Source: Pestalotiopsis fici W106-1 (Eukaryota; Ascomycota; Sordariomycetes; Amphisphaeriales; Sporocadaceae). From it: a DNA stretch of 64,000 nt. The position numbers were made by a program, and so were the translations under genes. Below the pieces are notes generated by a model. The model searched no databases and was not told the DNA's origin. It worked only from the letters and a program-made list of their open reading frames with translations. Shown one piece after another: positions 36,857 to 47,040 of this stretch. Each line of letters starts with the position of its first letter. Position 1 is the stretch's first letter. The stretch lies in NCBI RefSeq assembly GCF_000516985.1, contig NW_006917091.1, forward strand, positions 5,762,518 through 5,826,517. The letters are read 5' to 3'.

Positions 36857-37523
36857 GATTAATTCAAACTACAAAGACCTTTAGCTTGGAAAGAGATACA
36901 TGATGATAAAAAAAAAAGATTAAAAATACCTTGCAATGTTAGCACGAGCTTCCCGCCATCACACTCATGAGACCATCGGTATTGTTGGTAGATTGTTGGC
37001 AAGAAGGAAGACTAGCGCAGGTACAACATCCACCAGGGGGATGCACCAGTACGGCGCAGTAGGTGAGTCGAGCTGCTGTGCCGCGCTGCTGACATTGCCA
37101 ATCAGCGCCAAAGGAAGCGCTAGCCCTCAAGTGCTTGAACCCTGTAGGTATTTGGTACTGGTATTGTCAATTATTCAAATGTCGAACGAGCATTTCCAAA
37201 GAAATGTATCGAGAGAGACACTATTTGTGCGAGTGCAAGGATGCATTCGGTCGATAAGTCAAAAAGCAGCCTGTAAGGTGTTGGAGTTATAGCCCATGTT
37301 TACACCAAGTATTTTGTGCTGACGTCTCACAAAATGATGGAATTGTGATTCTCTGGTGCCATGTAAGACTAGTAAAGAACATTATCAGATGTAGAACAGG
37401 TATAGTTGATAGACCTTTTCTAGCATTTCTCTCCTTTGATCCTCCTCTTCTATTTTCACTTCTCTCTTTCGATATATTTTTTTTCCCCTTTTCCTTCCTT
37501 TTGTAGCCCGGTTCTTCTGAATC
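36857..37523. other. Intergenic region
   Basis: 667 bases containing the MBOAT promoter and the F-box gene's 3' flank. There is a T/C-rich stretch at about 37425-37500. No gene is visible. Confidence 0.45.
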
Positions 37524-39533
37524 TTATCCTACCAGCCTTCCGCAATTGTTGCACAACACACACGATTGACTGTCTTTCAAGTCTTGAGAGGTAATCAGAT
37601 GTTTCCGAACAGAGGGACGTGTTGGATGGTTGTATGGGGCCATGGTAGAGCTCAATGTCCTTATTTCGCCATGGCGATATTTGTCTGCAACCATCTGCCA
37701 CGACTTTGCTACAATCCACGGCAACTCCGTAGCAGGCTTTTCGTTATCCACCCACTCTATGAGCGGTGCATGTCTGTGACAATTGGCCGTATAGCGGAAT
37801 ATGCAAGGCTTGTGCTCATATTCATCAATGCCGACATGGCCGGTACCGTCAGACCACAACTGCATGATACGCAACTTGGGCATATGAAGCGCTGCATAGG
37901 CGGCAGCCACAAGCAGAGTGCTGTTTGTTTCGACCCTCGGTTTGGAGGAAAACTGCAACTGTGTTGTCTCGGGAGCCCGAGTTAGCCTTATCGATGTCGG
38001 CGTAAGAGTCTCGGGAGCCCGAGTTAGCTTTATCGATGTCAGCGTAAGAGTCTCAAGTCTCTTCCATTCGGATGCTGGCTTCAGTCGGTCGATCTCCGTA
38101 GTGAATGGCTGGAAGAACCAAAAGGCATCAACTATAAATGATGCCTCTAACTCGACAAGATTCAAACTTGCGATGCGTAGGTTTTCGCCCAATCTTGGGT
38201 AAATATCCAGATCCTTCCTGTTGGACTCTAGACAATCAAAATCCTCGTACATGACCACTTTCTCGACATGTGGCGGAAGCTGTGTGAGGATCTGACTCAG
38301 GCCTCCAACCCTGCCAAGGTGCCATGACTCAAACTGAATGGTTTTCAACATGGGTAATGCGTTGAAAACGTAGGATAATTTGGGTATGGTCTTACCAAAC
38401 TGCCGAGGAGTCCACAGACTATGAACAAAGTCTAAGCTTGGAAGGGAGTCTGCGCCGACATGGGCCAAATCGAATTTCAGAGGCAAGGGCTCAGCATGGA
38501 TCCGAGAGGGTCCAAAGTAGATGGACTGGGTGGAAGAATTCGGCTCCAAACTCGGGAAATGGAGCAATCCATCACCGATGGATGGATGCAGATCGCGCAT
38601 CGTCTCGTCTCCCGTTTGCCTGCTTGAGATCCCGCCTCCGGGGCATGGAGAAGTAGTTTCCGGGATCCAAGTACTGGGAGATAGGGGCATCGCAGTCTGC
38701 CTGCGCCTTGATATCTCACCTGGAATGGAGAAATAATCTGTGTCCAAGGACCATTCCGAAGCGTTTCCAACGCCACAAAGATAGTGCTGATAGAGGTTGT
38801 TTACCAGGTTGGAATCTAGAGGTGTTTCAATGTGTCTCCAGTCAATGCCGCAATCAGACACAAGCTGCCCTTGGACATTGAAAGAAAAGGGAAAGGGTTC
38901 CATTTGGTCGTGCATCAACAGATCTTTGCACATACGGACGCGTCGGAATGGGGGGCGCCGAAAACAATATTCCAACGAGTAGACACTCAACACCAAGGCG
39001 AGTGTCAGCTCTTTTCCTGACCCTTTGATGTCGTTTTCCCACTGCTTGAATGTTGTGAAGAGGTCCCACAGCGCAAAAGTGTAGATGCTGCTGTTGGTTT
39101 GGGCAGGTTCAGGGAGACTATAACCCTCGTATCTTTGGCCTGGGTGTGACGAAAGTTCAACGTGAAGCCAGAGTCTACGAAGAGATAGTCTTCGATCCGT
39201 TCGATCTCGGTTCAGTATACTTCTGAAATCTGGAAGATCATATTGATGCAATACGAGACTGGAAAAGTTGTACTTCTCAAAGAAGGCCTGCCACTCGCGT
39301 GCCACCGTCGCGTAGTTGGTCTGCAAATGATTCGAAGGTGCACCGCCTTGTCTACTGGGAGTGGCCATATGCTTCGGGGATAGAAGCAGTTCCCAGATCT
39401 TGTATTTGAGCTCGTGTGGCAATGAATCCCACGCTACCGTGTCAGATTGTGGGACTCGTGTTTGAGTTGTTGGCAAGTCCCTCGGTCGTGTAAGTAGAGG
39501 CAGGCCATGGGGGTCTGGCCCGACTTTCTCCAT
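37524..39533 (-). CDS. F-box-like protein of unknown function (669 aa)
   Basis: Single exon. The frame is open to an ATG at 39680, but I prefer the ATG at 39533 (MEKVGPDPHG). A TATA-like TTTATAAAAAG on the minus strand at 39655-39665 would place transcription start downstream of 39680. An F-box-like helix (WDSLPHELKYKIWELLL) is near residues 35-51, followed by YATVAREWQAFFEKYNF, as in fungal F-box families where a degenerate LRR-like region follows. Near the C-terminus two 14-residue repeats (TLTPTSIRLTRAPE type) come from a 42-bp tandem duplication. The protein may act as a substrate adaptor in SCF ubiquitin ligases; its partners are unknown. Confidence 0.75.
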   Translation of the reverse strand: MEKVGPDPHGLPLLTRPRDLPTTQTRVPQSDTVAWDSLPHELKYKIWELLLSPKHMATPSRQGGAPSNHLQTNYATVAREWQAFFEKYNFSSLVLHQYDLPDFRSILNRDRTDRRLSLRRLWLHVELSSHPGQRYEGYSLPEPAQTNSSIYTFALWDLFTTFKQWENDIKGSGKELTLALVLSVYSLEYCFRRPPFRRVRMCKDLLMHDQMEPFPFSFNVQGQLVSDCGIDWRHIETPLDSNLVNNLYQHYLCGVGNASEWSLDTDYFSIPGEISRRRQTAMPLSPSTWIPETTSPCPGGGISSRQTGDETMRDLHPSIGDGLLHFPSLEPNSSTQSIYFGPSRIHAEPLPLKFDLAHVGADSLPSLDFVHSLWTPRQFGKTIPKLSYVFNALPMLKTIQFESWHLGRVGGLSQILTQLPPHVEKVVMYEDFDCLESNRKDLDIYPRLGENLRIASLNLVELEASFIVDAFWFFQPFTTEIDRLKPASEWKRLETLTLTSIKLTRAPETLTPTSIRLTRAPETTQLQFSSKPRVETNSTLLVAAAYAALHMPKLRIMQLWSDGTGHVGIDEYEHKPCIFRYTANCHRHAPLIEWVDNEKPATELPWIVAKSWQMVADKYRHGEIRTLSSTMAPYNHPTRPSVRKHLITSQDLKDSQSCVLCNNCGRLVG
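37966..38049. repeat. Two tandem 42-bp units inside the F-box-like gene
   Basis: Units 37966-38007 and 38008-38049 differ at two positions. The length is a multiple of three, so the frame is kept and 14 residues are duplicated. Confidence 0.9.
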
Positions 39534-41035
39534 GGATGTAGTCAGAGTAGGTAATATGATGTCGAATGTTTGCGGGAAGTTTTGCTGCTGTCGTAGGAAA
39601 GAATGCAAGGGCAAGAATGTTTCCCATCCGAGCGCGCTCTCCGGACTACAGCTCTTTTTATAAATAAAAGGAAGTGTCACACGTGCTTGTAAATGACTGA
39701 ACTTTCGGCGCCTTCACATCATCGACAGACCGTAAGACCTTGATGTTCCTACACAATCATGGAAAAGAAAGCAATGCATCGGCGAAAGAAAAGCAAGTGC
39801 TCTAGGATAGAAAACTACCCGACTGGCCAAACTACCTAGGTACTTACTACGGATGCTGGGAAGATGTAGAGTAGATACAAATTGCAGCTGTGATACGCGG
39901 CTGGGGATGTCTCCACCCACTGATATATCTGGTAGATGCCTAGATGTAACGTAGGGGACGTTGCAAAAGCTTTCTCTCCCCTGAAGCGTGTGCATGTGTT
40001 CATCCGTGTTATCATTCCCAAAGGTCAACACTTTTTCCCCACAGGGATCTTACACACTCGTTTTCTATCCGAAAGGTCATGAACTCGTAAATGAATATCC
40101 TTCTAATAACAATATGGCAGAGCAAATATCAATTGATGGACAGACTGCTCAATGAGGCAGAGGTGGTCCTGCATTTTACTGGTACGTTCTTCTCTGGACC
40201 ATCTGCCAGTATGGCACCATCCTTGCCTTCTAAATAACGTGCCACCAATCATTCAAGTTTGGTTCCTGCATTTCTCGATTATCCGGCTGATATGTGGCTC
40301 TCGCAAAATTCTCGCCCATCGGAACATACGGCCAAACTTACCCAGCTTCTGTTGGCTTTTCTAAAGCAAGCTGCTCTTACTGGTGCTGTGTTTGTTGAAA
40401 CTGCCAACTTTGGCTCCTGTGGGGAGGGGGGGTTTTTAAGTCCGGGCAGAAGCGTTGGAAACCCATGGACATTACTATCCTTCGGTCTGTTCTCGGCCCC
40501 GTGGAATATAGGGTTTTCAGGTTGCAAAGTTTAGCATCACGAGCATGACACCCAAATTTTTAAACTGTCCTTATTTTGCAGGCAGTAGAAAATAGCGCTA
40601 ATTATTTGGATATGGCAGTGCTACGGATTCTCCCATAAATAGAGCATTCGCCAAGGCAGAGCAGAAGAAATATTGGTACGTGTTTACTATGGGCACGGTT
40701 GTGAACCGTCGTCGGCTAGGACTTGCCAGTAGGTTACTTGTGGACGTGCCGAGCCGGGCAGCCAATTCGCTCGAAACTACGACAGAGGCCTCAAAGGGAC
40801 TTTGTATCAATTATGGATGCGGGCTTGTTGGGGATGCGGTGCTGGGGAAGAGAAAAGTTGGCCCCAATGGACTGCTAAAGAGACAAGGTGGCGGCGCTAT
40901 AATGAGGTCCACGTATTGGCGACCATAGAGCGTCTCGCCGCGCTTACCTGGGCAGAGTAGTTGTACAGTCTTTGCTTCTCCCTAGGGCACCAGTGTTGAT
41001 CTTGACATTCAAGTTGACTTCTTTCCCCAAATTAT
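39534..41035. other. 1.5-kb intergenic region
   Basis: It contains the F-box gene promoter (see 39655-39665) and the 3' flank of the rhodopsin-like gene. Short ORFs on both strands (for example 40259-40534) show no recognisable domain or splice structure. Confidence 0.45.
39655..39665 (-). promoter_or_regulatory. TATA-like box for the F-box-like gene
   Basis: TTTATAAAAAG on the minus strand, about 120 bases before the preferred ATG at 39533. Its position argues against the more upstream ATG at 39680. Confidence 0.35.
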
Positions 41036-42441
41036 CTATAGCATGTGGTCCGCAGTGCTTCTTTGATACTGTTCATATTCCCGCAGAATCGCTTCCATCA
41101 AACTATCGCCTCTCAGTACGATAGGCAAATGAGCGGGACTTGGATTCGAAACCAGCAGAAATTCTCCGTTGTCCACGGACCTGGTAGTCCTTGTCCGATT
41201 ATCGCTCTCTCGTAGCTCGATGCTCGATCCCCTCGAAGTTGGCATACGTAGAAAAGAGCGACCATTGTCTTCGCCCGTTTCCAAAGTCTTGCAGGTATCC
41301 AGTATGCTGTCATATAGGAATTTTGCTTTTGCCCGAAGTCCGACAGGCTGTGAGGTACCAAGTGCCGCCATAGCTTCTTGCCTGGCGTAAAGTTCTGTGC
41401 GTTCTTTTTGGGCAAAGAGGGCGCGGAACGAAGCCAGACATGCCATTATAAATGCTTTGAATAAATTAGTAACTCTATTCCATCATCTCTTTCCGGAACA
41501 TGGGTGTGAGTAGTCGCGTTGTCTTGACCATATACTCACAGACAATCCATTCCACGCTGACCGAAAACCAGGCCCACGTCATACTCGCGATTTGAGCATC
41601 TCCTCCACCATATGCACTAGACCTTACGATGGTAATGGCTATGGTGAATAAGACTAGACAAAATACGACCGAAAGAATATATTTCCGTCTTGGAGTAATT
41701 CGTGTTCCCCAAAGTATCGTCAGCGGGAAAATGATGACTATTCGGGCCTCCAGTAAGTTCCATGTTGAAGACAAGTTGTGAATGTGTTCAGGCCTTACTA
41801 AGTATGTCAGATATGACATCGACAGATAGAGATAGTATAAGTCCCGCCTTGGATATATCACCGACACGCGAGTCCTGGACACTCGACATGTAGTCGGTAG
41901 AACCAAAGAGACAATAATATCCTAGGCCCAGTGTAGCAGCGAGAGAAGTGACCGTAAACGTCATGGCTATCCACCAAAAAACAACGTATTTGTGAATATG
42001 CCTTCCAAGGTGGTAGAAGAATATGAGAAAGCCAACTTTGATAAGCCATAAACCGACAAAGCTGACAAAGAAGAAGACGCCGAATCCGCGTATGCTTTTC
42101 TGTACCGTCCGATTGAAATATGGACCTGCGTCGAGTTGTCCCAACTCCACCCTGGTTAGGATGTATACAGAATCCAAGTAGATTTGTGACCATATGGCTG
42201 AAACGAGAAGACAAAGTAATGAAGCTGCCATGAACCAGTCATCGGCCAGGAGTCGACAATGACAAACAAGTCGGATATAGACTCGCCCGCTAAAAGCGAT
42301 ACAACAAAGCGCGAATCCACCCCACAACAGGCCCTGAAAGACTTAGTATAAACATGCGATGTCCGTGTTTCTGATCTCTCCACTTGCCTTGAACGTCGTT
42401 ATCGTAACAATCGGCTCCTTTGCCAGACCCAGTCTTTCCAT
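41036..42441 (-). CDS. Fungal rhodopsin-domain integral membrane protein (401 aa, four exons)
   Basis: Exons 42441-42388, 42333-41799, 41737-41540 and 41454-41036; phases close to 402 codons. The first intron uses a GC-AG pair (AAG then GCAAGT, ending TTTCAG). The second and third use GTAAGG and GTGAGT. The protein has seven predicted helices, with the LADDWFM motif after helix 2 and VFWWIA....L, SDILIIIFPL..LWG.RI.PRRK and MACLASFRALF blocks. This is the pattern of the fungal Rhodopsin_fungal/SatF-like family, whose members are uncharacterised plasma-membrane proteins, some with CFEM domains (none here). The C-terminal tail (about 120 residues) is cytosolic and hydrophilic. The ligand is unknown. 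Confidence 0.82.
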
Positions 42442-43435
42442 GTTGCAATATGTTGCGACAGCACACTTTTTACCACCACTTCAGGATGGAAACAACAAAA
42501 TTACAGTCCATCTGCTGGTGGCCATGGCTCAAATAGTAGGGAAATCAGGCTCCGCGATGTGTAGTAGAATCGGCCTTGCCATTAGACGTAGCTCGTGATG
42601 TAAAGGGTGTGGCTGTACATAGGCACGGCAGTTGAATTGGGGGCGAGATGATGCAGTCATTCCAACTATCACCACGTCCTGGATACCAGAAGGGGCAAGG
42701 AAATCATCATAACTGGCGCCAATTCGTGAATTTTCTTCCCTGTTTCTTCGTCTAGCCAGCACACATATTCTCGTCGCTGTATCATTGATTATGATGTTTG
42801 ATGCTCTACCGGTCGCCCGACGACTCAAACTCACAAGTTGGGCATTGCCATTGGAGAAAGAAATAAATAAATGGACGATGCAGCTTTCAAGAAGCAATAA
42901 AACATGGATACTAGCTAATATCCTCGGAGTTTGAGGACAATCTGAAGGCTTCTGTTGATGGAGTTCATCATGAGGTTGATTATGGTTCAACGCCCAGTGA
43001 TGAACTGGAAACCGGGTGCATAAATGGACCGACCATCCTTCTTGGAGTTTGGAAGTCGCCGCGAACCGACAACCTGCAGGTATGTTAGTACTATTGACGA
43101 TCTTGTAACGCATCATTGGCTCGCCAGGCTAAAGGATGGCGACTCTCCACGCTAAGCCACTCGATACCCCGGGGCGTTCAGGGGCCTTGGGGGCCACTAA
43201 ATATCGTACATCCGTCAGTTTTGTGCGCCCCCTCAACAATGCATGAGCAACAACCCTCATTCCTGATTCCTAACCAATACACAGTCCCTCGCCGCATCAT
43301 TTCCCTGCGTTTCATCAATACTCCACTAATTAAACATTGGTAAGCCACTTTTTGAAAAGATACAAATATAACACTTTAGCCTCGGACAAGACTTGGATTA
43401 GCTGCAATCTCGTTCTCTTTTGTTCAATCGCGTGG
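42442..43435. other. Divergent intergenic region
   Basis: 994 bases between the rhodopsin-like gene (minus) and the SDR gene (plus). A GTAAGC...TTTAG segment at about 43340-43379 could be a leader intron of the SDR transcript. A long minus-strand frame at 42529-43116 is not protein-like. Confidence 0.45.
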
Positions 43436-44464
43436 ATGCTACACTCAATGTTCCCCACCTTCTCCGCGGTCACCCGCGTGGTTGGCATCCTGACAATACT
43501 TGGGTGCCTCGTGAAGATATTCAACCTATTGGCCCTCTACCTCCGACCATCTGGACTGGGTCGTTTCATCCACAAATCGAGGAATGGTGACAGGCCATGG
43601 GCTATGGTCACGGGTGCAACCAGTGGTATAGGCCTGGCCTTTGCGCATGAGCTGGCTTCGCACGGATTCAATGTGGTTATCCATGGCCGTAACCACGACA
43701 AGCTGTCGCGGGTCCTGTCCCAGCTTCAGGCAGCTTTCCCAATGCAGTCATTTAAATCGGTTATTGCAAACGCAGCCACCATGACCCGCACTGCGGATCA
43801 GTCGATCAGCTCGGGCAAGTTCGAAATGGTGGATTTCAAAGCAATTCAGGAGTCGCTGAGTTCCATCAACTTGACGGTTCTCATCAATAACGCAGGCGGG
43901 GGTCACTGTGGAAGCCCGACCGATCCGACTTGCCAGCCACTGAGAGAATCATCCGAAGACCGCATCGTGGGCGACTTTAGTCTGAACGGCCTGTTTCCTC
44001 TGCTCTTGACTCGAGCGCTTCTGCCAGATCTAATGAGAAACTCTCCATCCCTGGTCATGAACATCAGCTCCGTGGCAGATAAGGGCCTTCCTCTTCTGAC
44101 CACGTACGGTGCGAGCAAGTCGTTCATCATGACGGCAACGCGTTCGTTGCGCCTGGAAATGCAGATGGAAAAAGACGCGCAGAAGGATGTCGAGATCTTG
44201 GGCATCAGAATCGGCAAGGTAACCGAAGCCGGGGGCCACAAGGAAGCAGCCAATCTACTTCTTCCAAGTGCGCAAACCATGGCAAAGGCGGCTCTGGCCA
44301 GAGCTGGCCACGATAATGGAGTGGTTGTGGGCTATTGGGGTCATGCTCTCCAGCTACTCATCACTCAAATCATAGGGTTGCTGCCTCGTTCCGTGGAGGA
44401 TAACGTGCTTGTCAAAATCATGGACCAGCAAAGGGAATATTATGATCATCTCAAACAAAGTTGA
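43436..44464 (+). CDS. Short-chain dehydrogenase/reductase, 17beta-HSD12/ketoreductase-like (342 aa)
   Basis: The first ATG in this frame is at 43436 (MLHSMFP); codons upstream lack ATG. An N-terminal hydrophobic helix (about residues 15-35) suggests ER-membrane anchoring. The Rossmann motif TGATSGIG is at about residues 63-70, NNAG at about 150-153, and the catalytic set is NISS...YGASK (Ser, Tyr, Lys; about 209-230). The arrangement resembles very-long-chain 3-oxoacyl-CoA reductases and steroid dehydrogenases (Ifa38/HSD17B12-like), which use NADPH. A divergent substrate is likely because the VTGATSG neighbourhood differs from typical Ifa38. It is convergent with the secreted-protein gene downstream. 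Confidence 0.85.
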   Translation: MLHSMFPTFSAVTRVVGILTILGCLVKIFNLLALYLRPSGLGRFIHKSRNGDRPWAMVTGATSGIGLAFAHELASHGFNVVIHGRNHDKLSRVLSQLQAAFPMQSFKSVIANAATMTRTADQSISSGKFEMVDFKAIQESLSSINLTVLINNAGGGHCGSPTDPTCQPLRESSEDRIVGDFSLNGLFPLLLTRALLPDLMRNSPSLVMNISSVADKGLPLLTTYGASKSFIMTATRSLRLEMQMEKDAQKDVEILGIRIGKVTEAGGHKEAANLLLPSAQTMAKAALARAGHDNGVVVGYWGHALQLLITQIIGLLPRSVEDNVLVKIMDQQREYYDHLKQS

Positions 44465-44643
44465 ACGAAGTCGTCGCAATTGTTAATGGGTATCTAAGAT
44501 GATTGGTGGACTGTAAGACAAGGAGCTCTTCTTCAGCTCGACCGTGTATTTTTATCATCAACCAACGCTTACAGTGAAGACACTCCCCAAGCCGGGTTGT
44601 GAATTCACTGATGTATACATGAATGGTTATCATTGGACATTAT

Positions 44644-46050
44644 TCAAGCATCGACCCAGATCGCCCAGTCAAGATACCAAACAAGATGTCTCATCCGCTC
44701 CGTCATCAGCTCCTTCTCACCATCTGCCAAGGCATCATAAAGGGCCTTGCATATGTACTCTGTGACACCATGGACTGCCTGATACGCTAGGGCTTTAGTA
44801 GGTGCTGTTCTGGGAAGGAAGATCGAGGCACAACGCTCTACTTCCAGCATGTGGTTGCGCGTACTGTAGTCGATGAAAGGAGACAAGAGACGTTCGATGC
44901 GCCCCTGTAGTGATGCGTGTGTCTCCTCTTCAGTAGGAAATGCAAGCTCCCTCAAAACATTGCTGTACCTAGCTACTGTCATGTCGGTTATTCCTTGCCA
45001 ATCAAACTTGCCCCCACTTGGCTTCTGGTGCAGGATGAGATGATTGACATCTTGTCGTATCGGCTCTAGATCTTGGGTAGAAAGATGGTTCAATCGTGGT
45101 AGATGGGCTGCACCCAATTCAACTAGATTGGGTTATTACATGAGTTGGAAGATCAGAATTTCCAGTGGGAGCTCACCTGTAATCTCATCATGGAACAATC
45201 CCGAGTCGTTCTCTTTGGCCCGCGAGTACAAATCCAGTCCATACGTGAAAATCGACACAAAGTTGTTGAAATTAGCTTGGACGAAGCGAATACCAATCCC
45301 ACCAGACCCAGGTCCGTGATCCTGGATTGGAGTATTTTCCCGAACTCGAACGACGGATTCCAAGTCCAGATTTCGTTCAAAGTCGCATAGAATGATCTCA
45401 AAATCCCCACCAAGGCGAATAACCCCATCAATTCGATCTTCCCAGGGCCCTTTGGCGAGATCGCATATTGTCTGCGCACGCTTGTATTCATCCTCGACAC
45501 CTCCTGAAAGCGTGTCATTCATAAGAATTCGATCAAACGAATCCATTGTTCCAGATCTCGTCTTTCTGGCTGATGCGCCGTCAATGTACAACAAGTTGAG
45601 GTCCTTGGCGGCCAGGTATGTATGTAGCCAGCCAGCCAGATCAGGAGCTTGAGCGATTTGGGCCTCTCCATCAACTAGAGGCTGTTGTTCATCGTGGTCA
45701 AGCAAACGACCATCATGGCGGTCACCATGGCCATTGCCTCCATGCTTCCGAGCAAAAATCAGTGAGAATTCAGGATCAAAAGCCAAGAACTCTGTGCCAT
45801 TGATCCGGTCTGATTTAGGGTTCCCATGGAAGAGAGGGGTCCCTTCGGGGACTGTTGCCAGGAAGAAAGACATGCCATTCTGGTTGGTCGTGGACTCCCT
45901 CTTGCGCAGGGCCGAGTTGAGGGCGTTAAACACATGTTTGTGGTTCAAAGCTTTTCGGTTCCCATCGCGCGGTCCAGTATATGGATCAATGTGCGCATTG
46001 ATAATATTGCAGTTTAATGCTACAAGAACGAGCGATGTAAGAAAATGCAT
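44644..46050 (-). CDS. Secreted protein of unknown function (450 aa, two exons)
   Basis: Exons 46050-45177 and 45122-44644. The intron is 54 bases (GTGAGC donor, CAATCTAG acceptor) and the phases close. I start at MHFLTSLVLV, which begins a clear signal peptide (cleavage probably after INA). A longer frame to 46113 would bury it. Features are FFLATVPEGTPLFHG, TEFLAFDPEFSLIFAR, a His/Gly/Asp-rich linker (about residues 105-130), LHTYLAAKDLNLLYIDG and FEIILCDFERNLDLES. I have an impression of a widespread but unnamed fungal secreted family and do not recognise a catalytic motif. It is likely extracellular or cell-wall located. Confidence 0.75.
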
Positions 46051-46674
46051 TGTTCTAGCAGCGACCTGATTCTGTTTAATGGTGAGTGTGAGAAAGGATG
46101 GATTGATTCGCACATGGAGACTAGACTAGCACTCCAGACGTCGGGGCACACTGGAAAGTAGGGAGCTTCCACCAGAGTGACGATCTCATATCCAACACAT
46201 CGGACTTTTGTGAATAAGTAGTGTCATGGTCACTTGATGAAGTGGATGCGTTCAGCTTGCGTGGCCGCCACTTTACCTTGAGCCCTTACGAACTCGGATC
46301 CGAGCCAATCTCGGCGCTAATAGATAGATACCACAGTGTCGAGCATAGCAGTATTGTTGCCTGCTTTTGCGAGCTATGTGCATTTTTTAAGCCGTTCCAC
46401 CAATTTCCTCCTCGGTTCAGACTGCGACAGGAGGATGGAATGTGAAGTATGCCTAATGCTTGTCGACGTACGTATACAATGAAATGGCACACCCTAGGCC
46501 ATCGTGGGTAATTGGTGTACAGTGTAGAATGTGTTGCGACAACAAAATTGTGTCATCACGCTTGCTGAATCTGTTTTGCAAGCCGAAATCGATGGTATGA
46601 TTACGTAGCTCTGCCTGCAATATATATCTTCTTGACCACGAATGAATGTCCGTAAGCAAATGGAAGCTGGCCCA
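46051..46674. other. Intergenic region
   Basis: 624 bases upstream of the secreted protein and beyond the decayed ankyrin tail. No gene is visible. Confidence 0.45.
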
Positions 46675-47040
46675 TCAGCGTGTCTTAGTTTGGGGCCAGC
46701 ACCGGGGCCACATTTTCGACGGCGTCTTGCCATGCTTACTTGCTTCCCTATAGAACCAGTCCGTATCCTCGGACTTGACCCCATTTTCCAATAGAATCTC
46801 AACACCTCTACCCAGGACTCATCACGCTGATATCCTACTGCTTTGATTAGACACGTTTGCATGTTTTTGTCCTGGCGCTTCACATCTGCACCCTCCTAGA
46901 TCAACAATTCGTCAAATGCAATTTTCGGGAAGTCACTGCCCGCATCAATGGTGTTAGTCCTAGCTCGTCCCTCGCATTGATCGGTGGAATTCCTCCTTTG
47001 AGGAGTACCAAGATTCTAGAATCGACGACAGGTTATTGAA
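46675..47040 (-). pseudogene. Decayed ankyrin-repeat tail of the HET gene
   Basis: Downstream of, and overlapping, the end of the HET-ankyrin frame, the minus strand still encodes ankyrin-like pieces in alternating frames. These are LLKGGIPPINARDELGLTPL (about 47008-46949), then EGADVKRQDKNM after an in-frame TAG at 46896-46898, then ILLENGVKSEDTDWF and HGKTPSK, ending at TGA 46675. At least two frame changes plus one stop separate them from the upstream repeats. The tail was probably once part of the same protein. Confidence 0.55.

Noticed and set aside
42529..43116. 195-codon minus-strand frame between two genes
   Set aside because: Its composition is Cys/His/Arg-rich with no domain, and it sits in a divergent promoter region.
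44644..46050. ADP-ribosyltransferase-like fold suggested by FHG...TEFLAF
   Set aside because: The resemblance is short and no full catalytic triad could be traced, so I left the protein as unknown.
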